Notes under the pieces: model-generated
What the model was told of the DNA's origin: nothing
What the model saw: the letters and a program-made list of their open reading frames with translations, nothing else
Databases searched by the model: none
Program-made: the position numbers and the translations under genes
Part shown: in pieces, positions 8,087-15,886 of the stretch
How positions within the stretch are numbered: position 1 is the stretch's first letter
Layout of the letters: every line of letters begins with the position of its first letter
From: Saccoglossus kowalevskii
Taxonomy: Eukaryota; Hemichordata; Enteropneusta; Harrimaniidae
Assembly: GCF_000003605.2 (NCBI RefSeq)
Contig: NW_003122908.1
Coordinates: 1,007,051 to 1,022,936, forward strand
DNA: 15,886 bases
Direction of reading: 5' to 3'

Positions 8087-11000
8087 CTGAAATGAAAATG
8101 AACAAATCTTGCAATTAAATCAGTAAAAATATCGAATGAATCATGTGACTAAACATTCGTTTTGAAATCAATTTCGATATTCTCGATGTACATGAAACAT
8201 TCATACATATACATTCATAGAACTATATCAGCAATTTTAGTACAAGATGCAATAAATAACATACCTGCTCAACAGTTACATACTGGCCAGATGGGTTCAT
8301 TGCTTTTAAATAAAGTGCCTGCAAAAATGTCAATAAAAAGCAGTTGACATAATGAATGTTTGCATGAATTAATACCCATGTACAGTTATAGTTTTCAACC
8401 AGAATTTGAAAAAAAAAATGACACAAATCGCGTGAAACAGCTAGCTATATTGTTTAAGTGAATTTGAGGTTATGGTCTCATGAGCTTATATTCGACCGAG
8501 CCTGGCCACTATCATGTAATCCCAAGTATGTTATTTACGGGAGTAACTTCAGACACCTAAATTAGGGTTGAACCCAACGTCCAAGAAGAAAAATCGGGGT
8601 TGAACGATATTTTGGAGCATTAAAAATAGCTAAATTCTTGAAAGTAGGGAATTTGTCAAATAATCACGTGAAGAAGCTTTTTATATTAGACATCATATAG
8701 TACGAATATTGATGATCTTCGAGCTGTAAGTGATGTAATTAGTGCGATAACTCCTTAAATAAAATTTGTATTTGACTTACTTCACTTTCTTCAGCGGGTA
8801 TCCCATCTACTTCAGCTCTTGCCTCCATCCTCTTTGTATTCACTAGCAATTTAAATTAAAACAAATATATTTTTCATGTCCCACATTTTCAGTTTCAAAC
8901 TTATTTGAATATCTGAAAGCAGTTAAAACACTAACGAGCCATACTGAGGTCGTACGTCACTGTGTAATAACCAATCAATTCATCTTATCAGGTTATTTTT
9001 TTATCCAGTACGACAATTTTGAAATAAACAAAGTTACTAGTATATAGTATATGTTTTTGTTTATGTTCATACCAGTATTTGAATACTTAATAACACTGAC
9101 TAATAATCGAATGTGGATTAAGCAGTCAATGTTAACACTACCCACAAATGTTTGTATTGTTTCATCCAGAGATGGGCTGTACTGCAATGCATCATTGGCA
9201 ATCAAGATAAAAAATTATGTTTCAATTTTATTTTTGTGAACAAAATATTGATTTGAGTGCTGTGATGTTTAGTACTCTTGTGCCATTTAAAGGTTCCCTG
9301 TATTAGCTGAATGATTTCTACTTACTGTACAATGGTCTCAAGTCTCATGCGCAATTGAGTGACTTTTTTGTTTGTTGTTTTTGTGTCAATTTTGTCTGAC
9401 ATTTAATTCTACCTGCCCGATCAACATGTGTATTTCATATCACTATGTCTTTTGTGTGAGCTGTATCATTATTGAGATCAGACACAGGATATCAGAAGTG
9501 ATCAGTTTCAAATGTTTATTTGAAATGACCTTTCCTCTGACACCACCAGCTATCACAGAATGGGTCTGATCTTTTGTAAGGTAATTAGTCCTTACTAATC
9601 ATGTTGAATTTCAGTTTATTGAATCTAACAGGGCAGCAGTTAGGTAATTCCGCAGTTTGAATTCATTTATTTTGTTTTTATTATTATTAATTATGTTCAT
9701 ATTTATGGTTTCTAACTATTGTATAGGCATTTCTGCTATCAAGATACTAATAGTTTTTTTCCACATTCTTATAAAGTTATGATGTTATAAAATTTATATA
9801 TGTTATAAAATTATTTGGTCCAGGTTACCAATATTTCTGTTACTAAACCAGTTTTATTTTATTTACTTTGTCTTACATTCCACGTGTCTCTAAAACCCCA
9901 CGATTGAGACTCGTTTGACTAGTAGTTACTGGAATATTGTTTATTAGCCATTGGCAATTATTTACACTACACATTGCAAACGAATTGTATTGTTTTGAGC
10001 TGAAATTAAAGTTTCAAGTCTACCAATAATTTGTTGCATTACAGGGTCATCTAAGGATGACTTATACAGCAATTATTGTGTTGTTGACTAAGTATTCAAA
10101 TAGTTTCAATAATTTACAGTGGCAACTAGTACACAATGGAACTAGTAGTCTCCTTTAAACTTTACTCACTAGATGTTTGAACTACGGCAGGACATATAGA
10201 GTTACAGGTTACACCAGTACCAAAGCAATCATTTGCCACTGTCTACGGAGAAATATATCAGTAAAATGTGAAACTGTAGTTTAAAAAATAAGTCAATTAA
10301 TCTTGTAAAGTAACGGTAATATCACTGATAAAAAGTAACAGGCAATCACAAGTATCACTACTTTACAAGTAACCTGTAGAATGCTGTGTGGTTAATATTT
10401 TTATATTAGTTTTTGTTTTGCAGCAAATAGTTACCAAACAATGAGAAATCTATAGGATTGGATATACCTCTCAGCTGGCTTCACATGCATAGTTCAAGTC
10501 TGCCTAACCGGTACTTATACTAGATTTGAGTTTCATATTTCATATTCAGTATAAACCCTCTCTATGACACAGTTCACCGCCTCCCCAAAAAATGAAATCG
10601 GTGAATACATTATCCCTTTTTGTAAAAAAATAAATCACTGCTTTCACCTGGAGGAGAGGGGGTGCATGACACGATTGATTGAAATAAATAAACAAATTAA
10701 TATTCATGAGCAATGACAAAATCGTCTTTTCAGTAAAATTGTGCCAAAATGCTTTCCAATAGCACGCATAACAGTTTCAAATTGACTGATTCTATCGTTA
10801 CGAGCTGAACAAATAAACGAAAAACTGATGTAAAAGTGTTTTTTTGAGACACGGTTTTGATCCAAATTGTTGAAAGTAACCACTGTTTTTTTTTACCGTG
10901 ATCATAGCAAGTTACAAAAATCATGGAGAATGCAGAGGTATATTTTTCACTCTAATACTATTAGTCAACATTTTTTCAGTGACAAGTTAATTAATATGTA

Positions 11001-14000
11001 TTTCGATAAACCACTGTGTGTGTATGCGCAGTTTGAAATGGAATTTTTTTGAACGCAAAACAATCACACGCAGAACTCTGGCTTCAGCCATAATATTAGA
11101 GCATGTTATTATGTGATGTTTCTAAGTTTTGTTTAAGACTATTCTGTAAAGAATTCGATGACTACGGACGACTGACTTCGAAACGTCCCACCGAGATCGG
11201 ACGGTGCTCTATCGTGCCAATTCTTTACTATAGTATTCTAACGAATCACGTGGTGCGCTGTTACATTCTCATTCAAACCCGGGATTTAAGCATCACGGGC
11301 GTTTCGGTAAAAAAAAACACCGCAAAGCATGCAAATTTTTAAACCAGTATACTAAAACAGAAATGCTCAGCGATGCAAAACAAGGATAGATATTACTTTT
11401 CAGTATACACATTTCTGTTGATACATTCCATAGCCTCTTTCCACGTAAATATTTTGAGTAATTTCACGCGATAGGCTGTTAAAATTGGCTGTTACATGCT
11501 CTTCTGACGGTCTGGAAAATGTGTTTAATTAGCTCTCATTCAAGTAACAATGTAGATTTCCCAGTGGGAGTGAAACTGGTTCGACTCTGCCATTAGAAAG
11601 TAGGGGTGTTTTCAGCAAAAAACAAATAACCCTTGAGTGCACACAATACACTGAATTTTAGAACAAATCTTGCATTAGTTACAGCAGCAGAATATCACAG
11701 AAATATCAGACGAAACATAAAAACATTACATATTTTATTTCAGCCTGAACCCTCTCTATTGCAATTCCAAGGATTACCCCCATATGTGCAACCATTTTCT
11801 ACCTTGGTTTCACCAAACCTCTGAAGACAAACTCTTAATACCACGCTAAAGCGTTTGGTAATGAATAACCATGTCTTTTCCAAGATTATCGACTACTAGG
11901 ATTTAAAAGTCAACAAGCATTAAAAATGCACAGTCCCCATTATATATCAAATGACAAAGTCCATAATTAAATGTTGGTTAATTAATGGTACCGGTGCTAA
12001 TTCAGATGCACGCAATGTCACTAATATAATTGACGAATAAGTAATCGGCAACGCAAGAATAAGTACTTTATGAATGACCATGTGATTTCCCAGATTAAAT
12101 TTGAAACAAACCTCTACTGGGTCAACAAGCATTGGCAATGCACAGTCTAGCAAGTAAGACAATTTACCTGGGTTATACTTACTTTTGTCAATCCGTCAAG
12201 ACCATGTTTTGCACAGTTATATGCTACAAAGGTCTTCACCACTTTCTTGCTAAGTATAGAGGATATATTTATAATACGACCCCACCCTGGCAAACAAACC
12301 CCAAATACAATAATGTAACAACTCATGAAAAAAAAAACGAATTTGGAACTGGTCTGTGATTAAGAGATTTTACTGTAAAAATCTACACATCATTTCAAGG
12401 TTTAGATATGGGCGAATACGGTACTCCATATGTAGTAGCATTGTCTGCCCAAGGAATTATGTGACGGCCAGAAACGCATAGATTGACTCAACCAAGTTAT
12501 ATTATTATGATGAAACTATACAGTATAATATTATATTACCATTTCAACACCAAGGGCAACTTTTGTCACTTTTCACGATTAGACATGTACATGTACTATT
12601 TTCCACATTATCTTTTGCATAATTAACAGTTGTAATGATAGTCTATGTACGTTAAACAAATAAACTAATATAATGATAGACTATGTACATTAACAAATAA
12701 ATAAATATAATGATAGATACATGTACCTTTCTTTTTCATGGCTCCAACAGTCAGACGCACCAAGTCAAACGGTGCTGTTAAATCGAGCTGAATTATTTCA
12801 TCCCACTTATCAACTGGAAAGCTCTCTAGTGGAGCATGTACACCGAAGCCTGCAGTAAAATAGATGAACAATAGTTATATTCCCGGAATGAATATCACAA
12901 AATAGTTACTGTGACGATTACACATACACGTTGGCTAATGGTATAGTGTTTTTGGTAGCACAAATGAGGAGAAATAATAAAAGACCATGTTCAGATTCTA
13001 ATCTGTTAAACATACATCTATTTAATACACATATTTATTCAAATTTTCTGAGTGACTCAAAATTAAATACTAACTTTAAAACTGTGGCCAATAAGTGAAT
13101 GCAATAATTACACAAATATAGAACAAGCAATTATTATTATGGGTACAATTAGCAGATGTAATACATCAATACATGTGGAAAGAGAAAACGTACAGGAATT
13201 GTAATGCACATTGTATGAATGCAGCCTTTCAGGCGTTTCCTTATCATTGATTGGGCGAAGAGTGAAATTTGTTGCGAAACCAACCTGCGTTGTTAACGAG
13301 AATATCAACTCCATCTGGATATAAAGCCGCAATTTTATTTTTACACAGATTCTCAATTTCAGACCGCTGAAGTAAGTCGGCAGTTAGATAATGACATTTT
13401 ACGTTGAACTCCCTAAAAAAACAACAAGAAAAAACAAGGTACATTTTTATCTTCGATGCATTTCATATCATTAAAACACAAATTCACAACAAAACTGTGA
13501 TTCTAGTAGTAGATTTGGTTTTGGGTTATAACATGCTGTATTATTTTACACCATTGCAGTTAATCAAGGGAATGAATATATATCTCCGATTATTCAAGAC
13601 TTATTTTGGTGTAAACATCATTTCAATTGTTGTAATATGTACAAACTTCAACATTGTATTGCACATTTAAAATTCATGAAATGTTGAATAATTAACTCCT
13701 GAGGTCGAACCATATAAGTATAATATCAAGAAAGCCTTCGCCTTGCCTTGGGATTTTTTTAAAACTTTCTAATCACCTTTGAACAAAATGTGCACTTTCT
13801 TATTTTCATTATTTTAGTTTAGTTAGTTGATAATTTTGTTTTACCGAATATATGCTTGTTTACTAACCTACAACGTTGGTCACAGAAAGATGTTGTATTA
13901 CTGCATTACTTAAACATCATCAGTCCTATTTCCAGGTTCAATTGCTTTCCACCTTTTACGTTCCCCTACCTTCATTCCATGTAGCTCTGAGCGAGTTTAA

Positions 14001-15886
14001 AAAATGAATTTCCAGTTCAAGTTAATTTTGTTTTACCTCGATGTACTCTAGTACGATACCTGGCGTTGATTAGAGCACGTTTTCTTCCCACTGCTTCAAT
14101 GCAATTTTAATACAATTCAATTAAATTCAATTAATATGCATTATCCTTTAAAGGAAAATGCAATGTTATATATGAATTACATTACACTTACAAGTTTAAT
14201 TTAATTTAACTGGTACATATACATATATTAGGTATAGAGTATATCAACCTAATTTGTTTATATTGACTTCAATATAAACTTATTTGCATAATATTTCAAA
14301 TCCTTTTTAGCTCGCTATATTTCTGCGAGGATGACAAATCGCAAATAGTGAAATTATACTGGCATCGTGGTGACCATGACCCCATGGATTATAAGAATCG
14401 AGTTTAGGCTCATTCTTAATAAATCTAGCTCAAAACTAAAAACGAAATATCTTCACAGTTTGTCTACAACCCCCTCCTCCCAGAGTGCATTATGATAAAA
14501 AATACATTAAATATATATGGTTGGCTCATTGGGTTGAGCATGCAAGCGGAAAGCCTTCTGAACCTAACCTTGTCACTGACCACAACTTTAACACTGCAGC
14601 CCCTCTCAATGTTATTAAATATGCTCCTCCAAATAATTATACAGACGGGCATAAACAATTGAAATTAGCGACAAACACTGAAGGGGCAGGATTATAGATG
14701 GATTATGATTAGGATTAGAGGTGAAGGGAATTAAATATGTCTTACTCATCCGGGCACAATCATGATCTGGTGTGATTGATTACATGTCAATTGATCGCCA
14801 CTGTTGGGTCGGAGTTCAATAAATCAGGATACTTAATTCCTGATTCCCGACGTACAATGATAACGACCTTAACGAAAAGGTTTTCGAAAGGTCATAAAAT
14901 GATTGTAGGTGTGTACAAACAAGAACAGCAAGTAGAACTAGACTGAACTCCAGAAGACGTACAGACACACCAATTAGATGACCTTCAATCGAGGTCGTTT
15001 GTTCGATATGTACAAATTGGTATGTAGAAACTGAAATGAAGACGCTTAAGACAATACTAATACGCTGGAATGAATCATGTGATATATAATAATAATAATT
15101 CAAATGGATGCTTTCTTTAGTATTAAACCATATAAGGGTTGCTAATTGATCTTTTGAACTTCCGCCCCCAAAACATATACATCGCCCATTTTAGAATGTA
15201 TTGACCCAGAAAAGAGATGGTACTGTGTAAATAAACATGAAAGGTTTTGAGGGCATATTTCATGCTACAAGACACGTGAATGAGCAGTGTGTCTTGCGAC
15301 TCTGGGCGTTTTGAGCTTACAAAATCTGTCCTATCTTTAGGGAGTGTATGACACAATTTGCTGAAAGAATCGCCTAATTTGTATGTATTAATATTGATGA
15401 GCAATAAACAAAACTGTTGATTATAGTGCAATTCATGATAATGCAGTGGCATGTTTATATTTCACTTTAGTGCCATTGCTAACAATTGCATGTTTTCAAT
15501 ATTTACCAGTGAAAAAAAAAATATTGAGCAATTGGGGAAATCGCTGTTTATGCATAGGTAGTTTAAAATGATACAATTCTGAAGGCAATATAATCACGCA
15601 CACAATTCACTGCTGCAAGAAACTAGTGGCAACAAACTGGCTGTCGGTTGAATTGTTTTGGTACAGACAAAAATGTTATGGCTGTTTATTTGTAATTAAT
15701 GTTTCGTTGAGCATTATTCAAATCGCTGAAATGATTTCATCTACTCGTAAAAGACAGCTTGTTGCTAAAACGATAAACAAGCAAACGCTGTCAATACGAA
15801 AATCAGGATTTATCGTACCTTTGCAACTGTTCTCTGAGAGGTTCAATGTCCGTCTCAGCTCGCCTCCCATGCAGAATAATATCATA
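7994..15886 (-). CDS. SDR family oxidoreductase, D-beta-hydroxybutyrate dehydrogenase-like, copy A (start off window)
   Basis: Spliced minus-strand gene: 15886-15819 (partial exon 1), 13412-13285, 12849-12727, 12286-12183, 10242-10170, 8842-8781, 8318-8265 and 8086-7994 (with TAA). The visible 705 bases give 234 residues plus the stop. Assuming an exon 1 like copy B, the protein is 266 residues, normal for classical SDRs. Motifs are NNAG (95-98), Ser148, Tyr161 and Lys165, then SICPAVVQT (188-196) and a C-terminus IAEVAAFLCTPAADQITG...DAGKW typical of the family. Asp120 replaces the tetrad Asn. Residues binding the hydroxybutyrate carboxylate in the bacterial enzyme (Gln94, His144, Lys152, Gln196, from memory) correspond here to Gly100, Leu150, Phe158 and Arg202. 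Every exon is open and every phase joins, so the gene looks intact. It may be an active enzyme with a changed substrate or a weakened one. Confidence 0.92.
8087..8264 (-). other. Copy A intron 7
   Basis: 178 bases bounded by GTATGT and TTTTCATTTCAG, phase 0. Nothing else visible. Confidence 0.8.
8265..8318 (-). CDS. Copy A exon 7
   Basis: 54 bases, 18 codons: ALYLKAMNPSGQYVTVEQ. The acceptor is CATTTTTGCAG|GCA and the donor GAGCAG|GTATGT, phase 0 on both sides. It matches the family segment that reads like KQPSGEFVTPEQ just before the last helix. Confidence 0.87.
8319..8780 (-). other. Copy A intron 6
   Basis: 462 bases, GTAAGT to TTTTTGCAG, phase 0. No repeat or gene recognised. Confidence 0.8.
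8781..8842 (-). CDS. Copy A exon 6
   Basis: 62 bases. The acceptor is AATTGCTAG|TGAAT and the donor AGTGAA|GTAAGT, phase 0. It encodes the end of Met198, then NTKRMEARAEVDGIPAEESE. It corresponds to the variable substrate-lid helices of SDRs (bacterial EKQI...LAEK region). Similarity is low here, as expected for the lid. The exact phase fit on both sides is the main support. Confidence 0.82.
8843..10169 (-). other. Copy A intron 5
   Basis: 1327 bases, GTGAGT to AATTGCTAG, phase 1. AT-rich. The small frames at 8993-9205, 9051-9239 and 9372-9569 have no recognisable protein. No repeat family is obvious. Confidence 0.75.
10170..10242 (-). CDS. Copy A exon 5
   Basis: 73 bases. The acceptor is TTTCTCCGTAG|ACA and the donor TCTA|GTGAGT, phase 1. 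It encodes TVANDCFGTGVTCNSICPAV then VQTS and the first base of Met198. This is the stretch that in relatives reads like LETAGQGITANAICPG, so the frame and family fit. The usual Pro-Gly is Pro191-Ala192. It is too short for ORF finding and was located by motif and splice phase. Confidence 0.85.
10302..10369. repeat. Inverted repeat, 11-base perfect arms
   Basis: CTTGTAAAGTA (10302-10312) and TACTTTACAAG (10359-10369) with a 46-base spacer that is partly self-complementary. It could form a hairpin upstream of exon 5 in the intron 4 transcript. Confidence 0.45.
10658..10720 (+). repeat. Dispersed repeat, member 1
   Basis: GGGGGTGCATGACACGATTG, then TTAATATTCATGAGCAATGA. The same order and direction recurs with changes at 15340-15414 (intron 1). 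Family unknown. Confidence 0.45.
12183..12286 (-). CDS. Copy A exon 4 (catalytic Ser, Tyr, Lys)
   Basis: 104 bases. The acceptor is GTTTGCCAG|GG and the donor ACAAAA|GTAAGT. It encodes WGRIINISSILSKKVVKTFV followed by AYNCAKHGLDGLTK, with Ser148, Tyr161 and Lys165 kept. Leu150 and Phe158 replace two serines of copy B beside the active site. Confidence 0.93.
12287..12726 (-). other. Copy A intron 3
   Basis: 440 bases, GTACAT to GTTTGCCAG, phase 1. Both ends align with copy B intron 3. It probably approximates the ancestral length, apart from the tandem repeat at its 5' end. Confidence 0.8.
12633..12726. repeat. 38-base tandem repeat touching the exon 3 donor
   Basis: Units at 12633-12670, 12671-12707 and a partial 12708-12726 start TAATGATAG and contain TATGTAC. 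The last unit ends exactly at the donor GT of exon 3. Copy B has no such array at this place. Confidence 0.8.
12727..12849 (-). CDS. Copy A exon 3 (Asp in place of the tetrad Asn)
   Basis: 123 bases. The acceptor is TTTTACTGCAG|GC and the donor AAAG|GTACAT. It encodes FGVHAPLESFPVDKWDEIIQ and then LDLTAPFDLVRL. The Asp codon GAT at residue 120 stands where copy B has AAT. The donor lies inside the last, partial unit of a 38-base tandem repeat at 12633-12726. Confidence 0.92.
12850..13284 (-). other. Copy A intron 2
   Basis: 435 bases, homologous to copy B intron 2 along most of its length. A stretch of about 140 bases (near 13100-13240) has no clear match in B. Confidence 0.75.
13285..13412 (-). 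CDS. Copy A exon 2
   Basis: 128 bases, the same length and phase as copy B. The acceptor is TTTTTTTAG|GGAG and the donor GCAG|GTTGGT. It encodes EFNVKCHYLTADLLQRSEIE and continues to VDILVNNAG. About 40 bases of intron on the exon 3 side (13243-13284) also match copy B closely. Confidence 0.92.
14822..14845. repeat. Small perfect hairpin
   Basis: AATCAGGA and TCCTGATT, an 8-base perfect stem with an 8-base loop, five bases before a longer hairpin. Confidence 0.5.
14851..14909. repeat. Long imperfect hairpin with 2-base loop
   Basis: The left arm CGTACAATGATAACGACCTT (continuing AACGAAAA) pairs with TTTTCGAAAGGTCATAAAAT (continuing GATTGTAGG) around GG. About 22 of 28 positions pair, with small bulges. 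A foldback remnant, or possibly a structured intron RNA. Confidence 0.6.
15340..15414 (+). repeat. Dispersed repeat, member 2
   Basis: GGGAGTGTATGACACAATTT, then TTAATATTGATGAGCAATAA. It is related to 10658-10720. The minus-strand frame over it (15123-15452) has no recognisable domain. Confidence 0.45.
15819..15886 (-). CDS. Copy A exon 1, 3' part
   Basis: Encodes YDIILHGRRAETDIEPLREQ and the next two residues, then two bases of Arg55. The donor is CAAAG|GTACGA, phase 2. It continues off the right edge. It matches copy B exon 1 except for Asp/Asn, Thr/Ala and Asp/Glu. The adjoining intron sequence is also homologous to copy B. Confidence 0.88.

Larger units (their letters stand above)
10243..12182 (-). 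other. Copy A intron 4
   Basis: 1940 bases, GTAAGT to TTTCTCCGTAG, phase 0. It contains an 11-base inverted repeat (10302/10359), one member of a dispersed pair (10658-10720), and a weak pol III-like stretch near 11528-11590 (TAGCTCTCATTCA then GGTTCGACTCT). No gene seen. Confidence 0.75.
13413..15818 (-). other. Copy A intron 1
   Basis: 2406 bases. Only the ends resemble copy B intron 1 (from about 15556, and a short stretch near 13413). The middle, about 2.1 kb, is unrelated except for CCAGAAGACGTAC at 14950-14962, which matches the left inverted repeat of the B segment. It includes a tRNA A-box-like stretch TGGCTCATTGGGTTGAGCA (14522-14540) without a good B box. No gene recognised. Confidence 0.7.

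Noticed and set aside
11528-11590. Possible tRNA gene or SINE on the plus strand (TAGCTCTCATTCA then GGTTCGACTCT)
   Set aside because: The boxes are imperfect and the intervening sequence does not fold as a tRNA by eye. Kept only as a note in the intron entry.
14522-14540. tRNA A-box-like TGGCTCATTGGGTTGAGCA
   Set aside because: No matching B box at the right distance, so not called as tRNA or SINE.
14816-15103. 95-codon minus-strand frame with a hydrophobic stretch
   Set aside because: It lies inside intron 1 of copy A, includes the hairpins, and has no family motif or splice partners.
15123-15452. 109-codon minus-strand frame
   Set aside because: It overlaps a dispersed repeat in intron 1 of copy A. 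No domain or homologous frame in copy B.
1-15886. CRISPR array, bacterial operon, phage or virus-derived gene
   Set aside because: No regular spacers, no compact gene runs, and no recognisable polymerase, integrase or capsid motif in any frame I read.

Overview
The window reads as AT-rich nuclear DNA from an animal, most likely an invertebrate. Protein similarity occurs only in short blocks bounded by GT-AG splice signals whose phases join exactly. There are no compact bacterial-style genes, and the long introns carry short inverted-repeat elements, tandem repeats and microsatellites. Phylum and species cannot be fixed from the sequence alone.

It holds two tandem copies of one gene, both on the minus strand. 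The product is a classical short-chain dehydrogenase/reductase (SDR) that most resembles the bacterial-type D-beta-hydroxybutyrate dehydrogenase family. Copy A (right, 7994 to beyond 15886) shows seven whole exons, the stop codon and the 3' part of exon 1. Its start lies off the right edge. Copy B (left, 6650 down to 710) shows the start and exons 1-4. Its exons 5-8 lie off the left edge. Intron phases are 2,1,1,0,1,0,0, and the first four are identical in both copies. Copy A as modelled on copy B's exon 1 would be 266 residues, normal for the family. About 1.3 kb separates the stop of A from the start of B.

Over the 141 residues that can be compared, the copies are about 85% identical by eye count. 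They differ most around the active site. Copy B keeps the full Asn-Ser-Tyr-Lys catalytic tetrad, while copy A has Asp for Asn. Several pocket positions that bind the 3-hydroxybutyrate carboxylate in the bacterial enzyme are replaced in both copies, and differently in each. Both are therefore probably SDRs with diverged substrates, and calling them hydroxybutyrate dehydrogenases would over-reach.

Layout by region: 1-709 is intron 4 of B. 814-4311 is intron 3 of B, carrying about 2.9 kb absent from copy A (repeat cluster, tandem repeats, and a 370-base inverted-repeat element) plus a 146-base inverted-repeat element near exon 3. 4435-4772 is intron 2 of B. 4901-6486 is intron 1 of B, with a 1.1 kb segment bounded by 28-base inverted repeats. 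6651-7993 is intergenic. 8087-15818 holds the seven introns of copy A. Introns 2 and 3 and the exon 1-proximal part of intron 1 are recognisably homologous between copies, so the duplication covered the gene with its introns, and most length differences come from later insertions. I found no convincing plus-strand gene, no rRNA, no CRISPR array and no bacterial operon.
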